Part shown: positions 11,433 through 24,113 of the stretch, piece after piece
Layout: the number at the start of each line of letters is the position of its first letter
Position numbering within the stretch: position 1 is the stretch's first letter
DNA from: Amia ocellicauda
Lineage: Eukaryota; Chordata; Actinopteri; Amiiformes; Amiidae
Reading direction: 5' to 3'
Assembly: GCF_036373705.1 (NCBI RefSeq)
Contig: NC_089856.1
Coordinates: 33,266,298 to 33,330,297 of the forward strand
DNA: 64,000 nt
The notes under the pieces: generated by a model
Told to the model about the DNA's origin: nothing
The model's database searches: none
What the model saw: only the letters and a program-made list of their open reading frames with translations
Program-made: the position numbers and the translations under genes

Positions 11433-14400
11433 ACTATAACCTGAATAAATGTTTTTTGTTCTTTTTTACAAATTTAATAAAGGTTGGTATTAAACACAAC
11501 ATAAATTATATATTAGAGAAACACTGTTTAAAAATACAGTTTCCAAGGATATGCTGAGAGAAAAAGTACTTACTGTATATGTGTAGAATTTATACCATTA
11601 ATATCATATATCATATAATCAGATATGTATCTATGTATGTAGGTATGTATTTATTAATTTTAAAGAATAGTATATTTCAACCAGTTATTCTTGATGACTG
11701 CCAAGTTGCTTAACTATCTTATTTTCTCTAGCAAAAAGACCACCCACTTACTTTTTTCAAGTTGTAGGGTGTTTCATTCATCAGTTAATTCATGCTCCAG
11801 GCCAATTTTTTGGGATGATAGCCAACTGTCGTATTCTGGTTAGATGGTCTTCACTTTGCCAGTAGGCTTTTAGCTGCACTGGAAAGAGCCAACAGAAATA
11901 AGTAGTATTTAAACTACTGTAAAAGCACAGTATTCCTTAGATTGTATTGACTCTTATTTGACTTTCTTCATCATCTTTTATCACTTAACGTTTATTTTTT
12001 CCAAAGGCCAATATTATAACTACATTTTTTAACAATTAAGTAGCACAAATAAAACACCACATTCCAACACGTTTCTTCAATGAAAACTGAGTATAAGTTT
12101 AGAATAACATTACCAATATAAAAAGTTAAATATGGTTTTTACTCCATTTGACCACAAACAAAAGGACACATTTATTTTTTAAAGACTTTCTTGTGTTATG
12201 CTTGATTATGTAAGTAAGTGTACTGATTTACTAGGTTGTTACAATTTAAAAGGCAGTATAATAAAATTATACACTTCATTTAATCTTGTGTAATTGTATA
12301 TCCAGGTCCTTAATCCCGCTCTCCTCAAAGAGTTGTCAGAGAAGGCTCAGAAAATAGTTCAGCCCGGCTGTTATTTGTTCAGTATGTAGTACAAATTTCT
12401 CTGTGTAGAGATGTAGGGATCATTGCCTCGAACTATGCCCAACCTCTTTAACTTATGGAGTTCGTTACTGTGCCATGAAGTTCAAACCTGCCAGACTTAA
12501 TAATTCTGCAAGAACTTTCAGAACAGAAATTGCTTCAAGCAATCGCACTGAAAGCCAGCACCTCACCCCTTGTTTAAAGTTATGATCCTTATCATAATTA
12601 ATTCAATAAAGAAATAATGTGCTGCAAACCGAGGCATTCACAAAACCATCAGATCTTGATGGGTATAAACTTTCAGTCAGAGACAATCTCAGTGTGTGCA
12701 GTGTCTTTAGCTATACATAATCAAGAGCAGACAGTAGAAGAAAGTGATAGGTATGTTTGAACTGGTGCAAATAAGAAGGCTTAATCAAATTTGTTTTAAA
12801 CTTTAAAAAGATATGTGCAGATCTGTGTTAATAACACAATAACAATAGAAATGTGAACATTTGGCCAATATGCACAAAATTGATATTTCAAAACCATAGT
12901 TTTATGGAGAGAGCTGAAAGAATAACTAGTACAGTTGTATGTTTTAGAAATTAGGAGAACCTATTGTTTAAGTTGGAAAAGCTAGTAGACAATTTTAAAT
13001 TATTATTTCAGTTTTTGTAGTTGGCAGTTGCCATATCCCTCTTAATTGCAATAATAATAACAGATAAAAAAAATACATTGCATTTATCACCCATAATTTT
13101 GTAAACAAATTATACTTGTATACATTTCACATTAAAAAAATACAATATGATCAATAATATATAGAGCACAGTATGGAATAAATATCAGACAGTGACAATG
13201 GCAGTATTGAGGTCCTTGACACTAAATTGAGGCACAATTGCTGCTAGTGAAATGTAATTTCTGAATTAAAGATACCAGCTACAATACAATACAGGTGCTA
13301 ACATGTGCTTGGAGGGCTGGTTGAAATAGGTTCTTGGTCTGTAAACATTTCATTCATATACTTTATAAAGTGTCTTAACCTTATCTATTCTATGTGTATA
13401 AGCAATATGAATCATACATTCCTCAAGTGTATTCAGCAATTCTTGGCTTTCTTTTTCACCATTTAAAAGGAAATAATATAAATAGTATAAATGTGCCATT
13501 ACAATGGTAATGAAAGATGTATGTCAATTTAATGGCCCAATTGAATTTGTTTAGTGTTTTTCATGTTTCAATTTTAACCTTCTGTGGAAAAACAACAGCT
13601 ATGAAAACGGTAGTCTTGTGTGTTTGTATTGGTTGTGTGAAGGTATTGTGTCAGAAATGCCCAATGACAGGCCTAAAAACACTTAATGGTTTCCCTTCAC
13701 ATTATTAACAATCCCCAACAAAACCACTTGGGCAAAACAAAGGGTAATTCAATAGCTGGTGGTGAGTTAAATCATCTGTCAGTTTTGGTATTTAGATGTT
13801 TCCTCATTTAGGGTGTTTACACTCATTGAAGCCCAGCAACAGTACAGGCAAAGAAAATCTGGTTTTACCAAACGCCTAAACCAAAGACATCTTAATCTTT
13901 GTCCACAACATGGCAATTTAGAGAAGATCTGTGATCCATTTATTTCAGAGTACATCTTGGTATAACATTGGATGGTATCGCAAATGACTAAATACAGGTC
14001 AGTAACTAACAGAGAAGGGGCCACTGAGAAAGAGCAAACATCAAAACATCTACACCAAGGTTAGATGCTGAGAGTAAGTTAGAAAGTGAAACTACATCGA
14101 ATTGCAGTGACATTCTGAAACCCATGCTTAGGTTATCTACAACAATAAACAAAACAAAAACAAAAAAAGCTTTCAAGTAAATATTGAGATAGCAGGACTT
14201 TCAAACTGAGACTGGAGATCAATCGTGCCACCGCTTCAGCTCAGAAAGGTCTGCAGGGCACCCACGCTTGTAAGTGTGTTTCTGTACACATTTAATAATC
14301 CGCTTTAACCTGCGTTCACAAACGTCCACTCTTCCTTCGAAGGAAGTCAGCTAAATCCAGGGAACAAAAGACGAAGAGCTTCAGGTCATTTCTCAGGGCA

Positions 14401-17400
14401 GGAAATAAAACAATTGATCCTGCAACAGCCATTAGGGCAGGATTGAGTCAGAGAGGAGAGGGGGCCAGAGGCACAAATATGCCACTGGCAGATGAAAGCA
14501 CAGAGTAACCTCACATGTCAGTGCTGTAGAAACAGACAAGGTAGGGACTGTAATAGAAGGCAGCTTTTTAATTCACTAATATTGCACTGATGTATTCTGG
14601 TTATAATTGCATTTGTGAGGACATAAATACAGGCGTACCATATTCCTTTAGGGAATCCACAGAATGAACAATCTAATTATTTAAAGCAAATTGGAGGAGG
14701 AGGGAATAAAGTAAAATCCTACATTACAGGGAGATTCACATTATTAAGTAATTGAGAGACTGATAAATAAGAAAACCTTGCATTGGTCTCTGGAAATGAC
14801 TCATGGCGAATTAACTACATCCCTTATGGAAAGAAGAAGACAATAAAGCAACTTCTGAAACTTGGGTGACTATCAGCCCATGATATATTTTAAACATGTA
14901 AAATGTTGTATATTTTCTTTTTCAAATCCCTCTGCCGATCAGGGCTTGTTTCACCTTCCTGAACCACTCCAGCAATACATGAAACCCTTCAGCCAATCTC
15001 TGTTGTAAATCTGGGAAATATGCACAGTCACTATACTGTCAAGCACAAATATCCATAAAGGAATACTGTTTGTGGAAATTAAAAATGTAAAGCATGTTTA
15101 AAATAATAGTGAGGCTCCAATAACCCCTGATCGGCAATGCTGCAGTGGGGAATGCTTTTTAAGGTTCTTAAGCCAGGATATTTGACCAACATTTGCACCC
15201 ACCCCCCCCGTGAATCCCCCTTGGATTGATTAAATTGGCTCAAGATGACACCAATAATTGGCTCAAGCTGCAGCCTGAGCAGACCCAATGATCCATATCT
15301 AACTCCTTTGTTGGTCGTGTTCCTTCCAGTTCTGTGTTAGATTTTGGATGGTTTACCTTGGCTCTGTCACAAGCATTTTAACACAATCCCCCAGAAACAT
15401 CAAATTGGTGACATCATGAGATCGAAGGAAAGGTTACATTTTTCACAGATGTCTGGACAATTATCAGCTTTTTCTGTACAAGATTGCGTTTATAATTTTA
15501 GTTGCGGTTTACGGAACTCTTATGCTGAATGAATACAAAAGCAATTAATACAGTAAAGAAGCATTTTGGATTAACTGAAAAATACCATTACCATTTATAT
15601 GCAACAGTGGGTGTTACAGGATATAAATACTTTGAGGAATGTAATGGAAATTTCACAGTATTTACAAGGAAAATTTGCCGTATAAGTACATGTAGACCTT
15701 ACTGGATTTTCAACAATTATATTCTATAAATTCTATAACTATGTAATTATAAAATTATTTTAAGTACATTAGTATATGTTACAAAAATGATTAAACATTT
15801 AGACCAGGATTTATGAAAAACATTGACCTTCTTTGCAAATTAAATAACTTTTCTACTGAGCACAATTAAGAGGCCTCCAGTGGACAAAGTACTTTAGTAT
15901 TTCCTTAGACCTTAGTTTAAGACAATAGCTTTTTATATATATATTCCTGAACTTTTTTAACCTTGCCATATCTGGTAGTGGTATAAAAACTAAACTAAAA
16001 CATGAATTTTGCAATGAACAGAATATAACAGCTCCTACACACATCATATGCAACTGGAATAAATACATACATTTTGACATATTGTTATTTATTTGTATCT
16101 ACTGTTTCTGACTACAAACACCTTTAAAATCAGCTTTTACACAAAGAACGGTCAAAATATGATGTGAATGTAATCCATTTTAGGCCAAGTTTAACATTTT
16201 CTTGACCTTAATCAGATCCACTAATGGTAAACGTAAACAGTGATAAGAGAAGCACAGTCCATGTATTTTCTTGCTACTGTAAATGAAAAGTATGTAAATT
16301 CTGAATTCTGAAACAATTAAATCAAGTAAATGGTCTCTTATCAGGTACATTATCAGTAACAGCTCCTAAGCTGGGCCTGTTTTCGTAGCTGATGCATTTA
16401 ATTATACATGCATTATCTAATACCCTATGTCAGTGTTGCATGATCCCTTCACTCTGGAAAGACACAGAAAACATACGCTGTCATATCCGATTGTACAGGC
16501 AGCGTGGATCTGATCTCTTTGTCACTAAGGTTACTAATCAAATTTCCATTCAGTGTATTCATGCAGGATTTCCTGATCAAACACTCCTGCTTGGCCCCGC
16601 TGTACCCCCATTAGCTAACATGTTTTATATGTGATGGGGTCACCAGAAGTGTAATTCCCTGAAAGAAACCTTATACCTGCCTTTTGAGCTGCGAGAGGTA
16701 AAACACTGAAAGCCCTTGCCTTGTACAATATTACACCATGCATTTCAGACAAAAAGGCCAATTTATGAGACTTCAAACATGTCAGAAAAATGAAATTAAA
16801 TGTAAGGGGAGAGATAATCTCACGCTAACACAACTTATTTCAGGTCTTTTTCTTTTTAGTTTTTTCATCTTCTCTTTCTCGTTATACGTGCTACTTCCAT
16901 TTAAAAATGAATCCGAGACATACCGCAATTAAAGTTGGATAAACACCTGCCAAACCGAGTACTGTTCAGTCCGTGCGCAGTTCAAAAAGTCTCTGCTCAG
17001 CGCTGGTTGAGGCTTCATTGTTTATTTATGTGAAGGGAAACCTCTAAAACCAATCTGCAGTTTCTAGTGGTATGGCATTAGTCACGGAAACTTAATGTGT
17101 ATGTAAGCTTTGGCCCAATTTAAATCAAATTCAAAGCCAGCAGAGGCTAGGTTTATATTTATCAGAATTATTGTGTACTGTGATCCTACAGAGAGGAAAC
17201 AAGCAGCCATCCACAGAGTTTTGAAGTCAAATAGAGCATCTTCACTATAAAACAACAACAGAACACAACTCCAATTTAAAATAATATAAAACAAAAACAT
17301 AAACAATATAAAATAACAACAAACAGAACTGATTGACTCTATTACCTATTATCAGTGCTGGAAAACACATACAATAGATTGGGTGAGAGCTGCACTTTTC

Positions 17401-18461
17401 ATCACAGAAGGTCAGGAAATGCATGACATACATTTAATAATAAAGCAAAGACTTAGCTAAGATCAAATGAAGCCACAGTTATGCATTTAGTTTGTCCACT
17501 ACTTTCAATAAGAGCAAGTCAAACAAGCATTTTGAAATATTGTGCTGTACGCCTCTGGTGATTACCATGATATCAATACTAATTTCTTTAATTTTGTGGC
17601 CTCTCAAATGGTTAAAATCTGCATCTTCTTTAAGAAAAATTGTCTCTTCTTGCATAGGATGCGATCCACTGCCCATGTACCTTAGATGAGTTTGCTACCC
17701 CTTTCAAGAAAGCTACCAATTCATGAAGGACATATTAAACATTTTGACACATTAAACTTAACCTGCCAATGGTACTGTCTGATGATGGTGTAATGGTAAA
17801 ACACATAAGTGTTTTATTTGAATAGGCCTACACATTGGATTTTTGGCTGCCGAAGGACAACTGTTATATGATGCTATCTAACTAAACATGACTAAAAGAC
17901 CAAAAAATTCCTGCAAAAATTCCCACCATCTAAAGCCATGAAACAGCCTCTTTGAGGAAACATTTCTTTGGCATACGTTGAAAAAAAAATTAGTAGAATG
18001 AAACATTTTCAAAAACGTCTTCCAAAGTGAAAAGTTCACAGTGCAAAAACACAATAGGTTAAATTTCAGAATCTCTCTTTATTCCACATACTCCCCAAAT
18101 GGCCTTCTCTTGCCTTAAAGTCTCAGTGTGTCCTGTGATATTAATGGTAATTTGTCTTTTTCCAATAGTATTAATATCCACTACCGAATTATTAGATTAC
18201 AGCTGGCCTTGCAAATTAACCCTGGTGTTTCACTTCGGTCAAACACATTTCTTTGATATCCAAGTACACATTCTTCAATTTTGTTCAAACTAGCTTTAAA
18301 ATCTAAAAAGCTGATCAATAATAGTATTTAACAATAATAGTTCATAGCATAAAACACATAGTGTGATGCAAGCTCTGCAACACTTGTGAACTGAAGGTTT
18401 AATTTGTACCTTAATTTCTGCAGAGGCTTTTGCAGAGTGAGAGTTAAGAAAGAGCATTCCC

Positions 18462-18462
<1 letters not shown>

Positions 18463-18528
<66 letters not shown>
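18463..18528. repeat. (TAA)n microsatellite with A-run
   Basis: Nearly twenty uninterrupted ATA/TAA triplets end in an A-run. The reverse strand reads as a polytyrosine open frame, which is an artefact. Confidence 0.95.
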
Positions 18529-20464
18529 CAATAAGGGCAGGTATATGAGTGAATACATTCCTGACTACTACATCCTGTGCCTACCTAATGATGTAAACAT
18601 TACTCATTCATTATCATCAAATATTGAATACTCTTTATTGTGTCAGCTTCAAGACCAGAAAACCTGAATCCATGTATTAATTGAAAGAATAACAGTGAAT
18701 ATCCTTCCATTGTTTATGGCAATGCACCCTGTTACTGAGGCTCCCTCCTCCGTGTACCCACTGCGGCTGGTCTCCTGGCATCCTCCCTTCTCTGTCTGGC
18801 CACTATGGATGGCAGCGGTTTTGATTCTGTCACATTAACTGTAACAATCTGTGTTTGGTTATAATAACAACAATAAGAAAATGCATTATTTGGAAAACGA
18901 TTGTAACTTACTATAAAACTCTACATTCATCATCTTTTTTGTAGCGTTGTATTTTGCTTCACAGTATATCTTAAATAAATAAATCATGATTACTGATTCA
19001 ACATAGAAAAATGTATTCACTTCACTTGAACTTAAAACAGTGAATATTCCCATGATACATTCTCATTGTAAGAATCCTGTCCAAATAACATAAACAAATA
19101 GTGACATACAAAATGTTTGTGTTGTTGAATTTCATTAAATGTAAAATTCAACTTTCAGCAATTTTATAGTAGCCTACAGCAAATAAATATGAAGTCTTAC
19201 ATCCTTGTATTCTCTCTTAGAAGCAAAGATTATATCAGCAATGCAAATTAGTTCTCTTACAATTGTAATGTTACTGAGAGAATAACAGACTGACACCAAA
19301 AAGTCTGCAATTTTTGTATATCAAGCTAGACAACTCTAGCCGAAGAAAATGCAAATTTTAACTAATCTGCACAAGGTCAACATAACAAAAGCTTGAAGGA
19401 GATACTGGAAGCCTCAGAGAAGAGCTGTAGTAATGAGGGTGCAAACACACCAGAATCCACACAAGCGCTTGCAGTCCACCAGAGTCTCAAAAGCTCATTC
19501 TACAAATGAGTCCTTAAACAGTCAATTTTTCCTTATTTTCACCCCCAAAAAACAGGCTGTAATATGTGCCTACCTCCAAGTTCCTACGACGACACACTTT
19601 AAAATGGTATATTATCTTTTAAGAATACATTCAATTATTAAATGATTATACTCTGGTATAAGGTCAAATAACAATAATGTTAAATTATACTATTATTGAG
19701 CTATACTTCTAATAAGGCTATCATAATATTTTGGTTATTTTGCATTCCCCAACACATTTACGTTTTAAGTTCCCTTTTTATGTTATGAACTTCACTGATA
19801 TTCTTCCAAAACATCACATATTTCAAAAGCCACAAATAACCAGTCAAAATAATGACAGCTTGTCCTGAAGCACAGCCATTTATATTGCTAATCAGACCGT
19901 ACAGTCTATAATTTCATCAAGGAAGAAAGAATATTTATTTATGGAGGCAGGTTAATTTATGAATTGAACCTTGTCTTGCAGATGCTTTAAGAAGAGTGAC
20001 TGAAATAGTTTTTTATGGTGACATTTCCTTAAAAGTGTATTCTCTAACTTTTAGTACCACAATCAAGTGAGCTTCATCCCAGTGTCATGATGCCCCAGTA
20101 CCTCGCAAAGTCCTCTTCCTTAAACAAACATTCCAAAGAATGTTTTCAAGACTTTACTGCTAGTTCTCGGTTAATTGCATTATCTGTAGCTTATCATAAT
20201 CAACTCCACAACAAGAAGCAATTTACACACCCCAGGATACCAGTGTGCATCCCTGAACAGTAGAAAATGAGGATAAATCAAGGCCCCATCCTCTGTGTAA
20301 AGATATAAATAATTTAAGTTCCACTCATGATCTCAGGATCTTGCATACTCAATTGGGCAAGTTTACTTTCTCTTTCTTTTAAAAGCTTTGACTTTACAGT
20401 TTTAAGCCTTATTAAATAGTACTCTGTCTTAGCTGAGTTTAGAAAGGTAAAGCTTATTCAAATA

Positions 20465-20505
20465 ATAATAAGGGTAAGAGCGTCTGCTAAGAAATAAATA
20501 ATAAT
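20465..20505 (-). repeat. Remnant of the fish GCAGACGC-type interspersed repeat
   Basis: On the minus strand the text reads TTATTTCTTAGCAGACGCTC next to an ATT-rich tract. This is the same head motif as the repeat at 28258, but it diverges right after CTCTTA, so only the edge survives. Confidence 0.45.
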
Positions 20506-21590
20506 AAAATAAAATAAATCATAATGGAGGGGACAAACAACTTAGGACGAGTCCCAAACTACAACAATAAAGATGTTAATCCATGAATGGTAATTTGAGA
20601 ACAAAGGAGATATTTCAGTGGAGAGCAGCGACAAGCTAAGTAAATGCAGCTGAAATTGCATCATACTTCAAACATTCTTCAAATTAACAGTATGTCAAGA
20701 GGCAGCATATAGAGAGAACGCTACATATAGATAAAGAACAAAATCTGGCATCCTGTCACATCATTCTACAATCTGGAGAAAGAATTAAAGCAGCCAGAGT
20801 TGTTAAAGGCTGAAAAATACAGACAGGCATATAAACAGATGAAAGTTTTCAAATTTCATGAATGGAATGGAAGTGTTGTGAAGCACAGTTATTTTATTTT
20901 TATGACATAAAGGCTCCCCACACCCCACCCCCCCACCCCGCCCTCGGTGATCAGTGGTAATCATACTGGAAGATTGCACAGAGATATTCCTCTAGCACAA
21001 CAAAGGCACTGTACAGTAGGTGTGTAATGGCCAGAGTACTGTAACTTTTCACCATAGTTCAGCGGCAGGTTCACTTAAAGCTGTCGGTCAAGGAGCAAAA
21101 AGCGCAACCATTTGCAATTTAAACACCAGAATTGTGTTCACATTATAGCAAGGGCTTCAAATGGAGAGATAGAAAGTCAGATAAACTGAACTCAAAAGGC
21201 TGTACACTTCTAATTAATCAACCGAGTCGTTGAAATATCTTGTAAAACAAAGATGGACATGTTAGGGTATAGGCTAGCCTGTATAGATGGTTTAATGAGC
21301 AGCACATCTGAATAGGTGAATAAAATGAATCACATCCAGGGGTATTAAATGGACTGATTCATTTTGTTTCTTAGCTTTAGCTTCTGCCAAAGAGACAGGA
21401 ATGTCCACACTGTATTTTGGCATAGACAGAGGGAACAATATTTCTGGGTGGCATCATACCAAGGTCTGATGTCAACAGTGGACAATTAGAAACACAAATC
21501 CCACCATAACACTATAAAACATGAACATAATGCAAATGTACAATCCCTATGATTAAGGAAAATACCTGTTCAATAATCAATGCCAATATA

Positions 21591-22811
21591 CACTCACCTA
21601 AAGGATTATTAGGAACACCTGTTCAATTTCTCATTAATGCAATTATCTAACCAACCAATCACATGGCAGTTGCTTCAATGCATTTAGGGGTGTGGTCCTG
21701 GTCAAGACAATCTCCTGAACTCCAAACTGAATGTCTGAATGGGAAAGAAAGGTGATTTAAGCAATTTTGAGCGTGGCATGGTTGTTGGTGCCAGACGGGC
21801 CGGTCTGAGTATTTCACAATCTGCTCAGTTACTGGGATTTTCACGCACAACCATTTCTAGGGTTTACAAAGAATGGTGTGAAAAGGGAAAAACATCCAGT
21901 ATGCGGCAGTCCTGTGGGCGAAAATGCCTTGTTGATGCTAGAGGTCAGAGGAGAATGGGCCGACTGATTCAAGCTGATAGAAGAGCAACTTTGACTGAAA
22001 TAACCACTCGTTACAACCGAGGTATGCAGCAAAGCATTTGTGAAGCCACAACACGTACAACCTTGAGGCGGATGGGCTACAACAGCAGAAGACCCCACCG
22101 GGTACCACTCATCTCCACTACAAATAGGAAAAAGAGGCTACAATTTGCACAAGCTCACCAAAATTGGACAGTTGAAGACTGGAAAAATGTTGCCTGGTCT
22201 GATGAGTCTCGATTTCTGTTGAGACATTCAGATGGTAGAGTCAGAATTTGGCGTAAACAGAATGAGAACATGGATCCATCATGCCTTGTTACCACTGTGC
22301 AGGCTGGTGGTGGTGGTGTAATGGTGTGGGGGATGTTTTCTTGGCACACTTTAGGCCCCTTAGTGCCAATTGGGCATCGTTTAAATGCCACGGCCTACCT
22401 GAGCATTGTTTCTGACCATGTCCATCCCTTTATGACCACCATGTACCCATCCTCTGATGGCTACTTCCAGCAGGATAATGCACCATGTCACAAAGGTCGA
22501 ATCATTTCAAATTGGTTTCTTGAACATGACAATGAGTTCACTGTACTAAACTGGCCCCCACAGTCACCAGATCTCAACCCAATAGAGCATCTTTGGGATG
22601 TGGTGGAACGGGAGCTTCGTGCCCTGGATGTGCATCCCACAAATCTCCATCAACTGCAAGATGCTATCCTATCAATATGGGCCAACATTTCTAAAGAATG
22701 CTTTCAGCACCTTGTTGAATCAATGCCACGTAGAATTAAGGCAGTTCTGAAGGCGAAAGGGGGTCAAACACAGTATTAGTATGGTGTTCCTAATAATCCT
22801 TTAGGTGAGTG
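21591..22811 (+). mobile_element. Complete Tc1/mariner element, DD36E type
   Basis: The element is 1221 bp with perfect 29-bp terminal inverted repeats: the left end starts CACTCACCTAAAGGATTATT and the right end is its exact reverse complement. It is flanked by TA on both sides, the standard Tc1/mariner target duplication. It encodes one uninterrupted transposase. The perfect repeats and open frame suggest a young insertion. The sequence resembles a Tc1-like family that I recall as widespread in fish and lampreys; the 36-residue D-to-E spacing fits the Incomer (DD36E) group. The family name is inference. Confidence 0.9.
21739..22779 (+). CDS. Tc1/mariner transposase, DD36E, intact frame (346 aa)
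   Basis: This is a cut-and-paste transposase that binds the terminal repeats and moves the element between TA sites. The N-terminal ~110 residues form the paired-like double helix-turn-helix DNA-binding region (for example QSAQLLGFSRTTISRVYKEW at 27-46). The catalytic core shows WSDESRF with D155, FQQDNAPCH with D246, and [12 protein letters not shown] with E283. The D246-E283 gap holds 36 residues rather than the 34 of classic Tc1. A glycine-rich GGGGVMVWG box lies between the first two Asp. Length is normal for the family and all three catalytic residues are present, so this copy might still be functional. The chosen ATG gives the MGKKGDLSNFERGM start typical of the family. Confidence 0.93.
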   Translation: MGKKGDLSNFERGMVVGARRAGLSISQSAQLLGFSRTTISRVYKEWCEKGKTSSMRQSCGRKCLVDARGQRRMGRLIQADRRATLTEITTRYNRGMQQSICEATTRTTLRRMGYNSRRPHRVPLISTTNRKKRLQFAQAHQNWTVEDWKNVAWSDESRFLLRHSDGRVRIWRKQNENMDPSCLVTTVQAGGGGVMVWGMFSWHTLGPLVPIGHRLNATAYLSIVSDHVHPFMTTMYPSSDGYFQQDNAPCHKGRIISNWFLEHDNEFTVLNWPPQSPDLNPIEHLWDVVERELRALDVHPTNLHQLQDAILSIWANISKECFQHLVESMPRRIKAVLKAKGGQTQY

Positions 22812-22913
22812 TATACTGATGATGTGTTTATTGTTCCTTTTAAAATATTCCCTAGAATATAGAATATAGAAAAAAATACATTTACATAATTAATATACTT
22901 ATGAATAGATGTA

Positions 22914-24113
22914 CAGCTCTGGAAAAAATTAAGAGACCACTGCAAATTTGTCTTAAATTAGCATCTCTATATGTATGGCAGCCATTCCATTCCAGTGTCT
23001 GTTGAATTCCAAAACAGTGCTAGTAGTACCTCAAAAGTAATTGGAATCAAAAAATAACTACTGACCATGCCAAAAGAGTTGAAAAGGAAAGAGTGAGGAA
23101 AAGAAGGGTTCAATTCTGGCTTTACTGGCAGAGGGATACAGTGAGCGTCGGTTTGCTTCCATCCTTAAAATTCCAAAGACAGCGGTTCATAAGCACAATG
23201 ACAAGCAGCAGACATTGGGGACAACAAAGCTACAGACCAGCAGAGGGCGAAAACGACTCTCCACTGACCGGGATGACCGCCAACTCATTCGAATGTCACT
23301 CAACAACCGTAGGATGACATCAAGTGACCTACAAAAAGAATGGCAAACAGCAGCTGGGGTGAAGTGCACGGCGAGGACAGTTCGAAACAGGCTCTTAGGG
23401 GCAGGGCTGAAATCATGCAAAGCTAGAAAAAAGACCTTCATCAATGAGAAGCAAAGAAGAGCCAGGCTGAGGTTTGCAAAATACCATAAGGATTGGACCG
23501 TAGAGGACTGGAGTAAGGTCATCTTCTCTGATGAGTCCAATTTTCAGCTTTGTCCAACACAGGGTCATCTAATGGTTAGGCTGAGACCTGGATCAAGACC
23601 CTGTCATGGCCAGCCCAATCTCCAGACCTGAACCCCATTGAAAACCTCTGGAATGTGATCAAGAGGAAGATGGATGGTCACAAGCCATCAAACAAAGCCG
23701 AGCTGCTTGATTTTTTGCGCCAGGAGTGGCATAAAGTCACCCAACATCAATGTGAAAGACTGGTGGAGAGCATGCCAAGATGCATGAAAGCTGTGATTAA
23801 AAATCAGGGATATTCCACCAAATATTGATTTCTGAACTCTTCCTAAGTTAAAACATTAGTATTAACATTAGTATTTTCTTTGCATTATTTGAGGTCTGAC
23901 AACACTGCATATTTTTGTAATTTTGACCAGTTGTCATTTTCTGCAAATAAACGCTCTAAATGACAATATTTTTATTTGGAATTTGGGAAAAATGTTGTCA
24001 GTAGTTTATAGAATGAAACAAAAATGTTAATTTTAGCCAAACACATACCTATTAATAGTAAAACCAGAGAAACTGATAATTTTGCAGTGGTCTCTTAATT
24101 TTTCCCAGAGCTG
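22914..24113 (+). mobile_element. Tc1/mariner element with internal deletion
   Basis: The 1200-bp element is bounded by TA on both sides. The left end CAGCTCTGGAAAAAATTAAG and right end CTTAATTTTTCCCAGAGCTG are inverted repeats with one mismatch in the A-run, continuing into AGACCACTGCA. Family and ends differ from the neighbouring element at 21591. The transposase is broken (see pseudogene). Confidence 0.88.
23067..23828 (+). pseudogene. Tc1-like transposase, frameshifted and deleted
   Basis: The frame starts MPKELKRK and soon meets stops. A good stretch runs 23215-23631, containing the DNA-binding C-terminus and the first catalytic Asp (VIFSDESNFQL). Just after that the text jumps, in another frame, to [13 protein letters not shown] with the catalytic Glu, and ends at GYSTKY-stop. 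The segment that should carry the glycine box and the second catalytic Asp (D-N-x-P-x-H) is gone, a loss of roughly 250 bp. The product cannot be active. Confidence 0.85.

Larger units (their letters stand above)
6167..21590. other. Gene desert left of the Tc1 pair
   Basis: About 15 kb without a recognisable coding exon. It contains microsatellites at 7719-7749, 11378-11432 and 18463-18528, a CTCF-like word near 9856, a C-rich tract near 20920-20943, and a remnant of a fish interspersed repeat near 20465-20500. A stretch at 14540-14870 is homeodomain-site rich and not low complexity, so it is a candidate conserved element. In human the corresponding side of MRPS22 faces FOXL2 across a long regulatory interval; that link is inference. 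Confidence 0.5.

Noticed and set aside
18328-18558. Minus-strand open frame with a long tyrosine run
   Set aside because: It is the translation of the (TAA)n microsatellite, not a protein.
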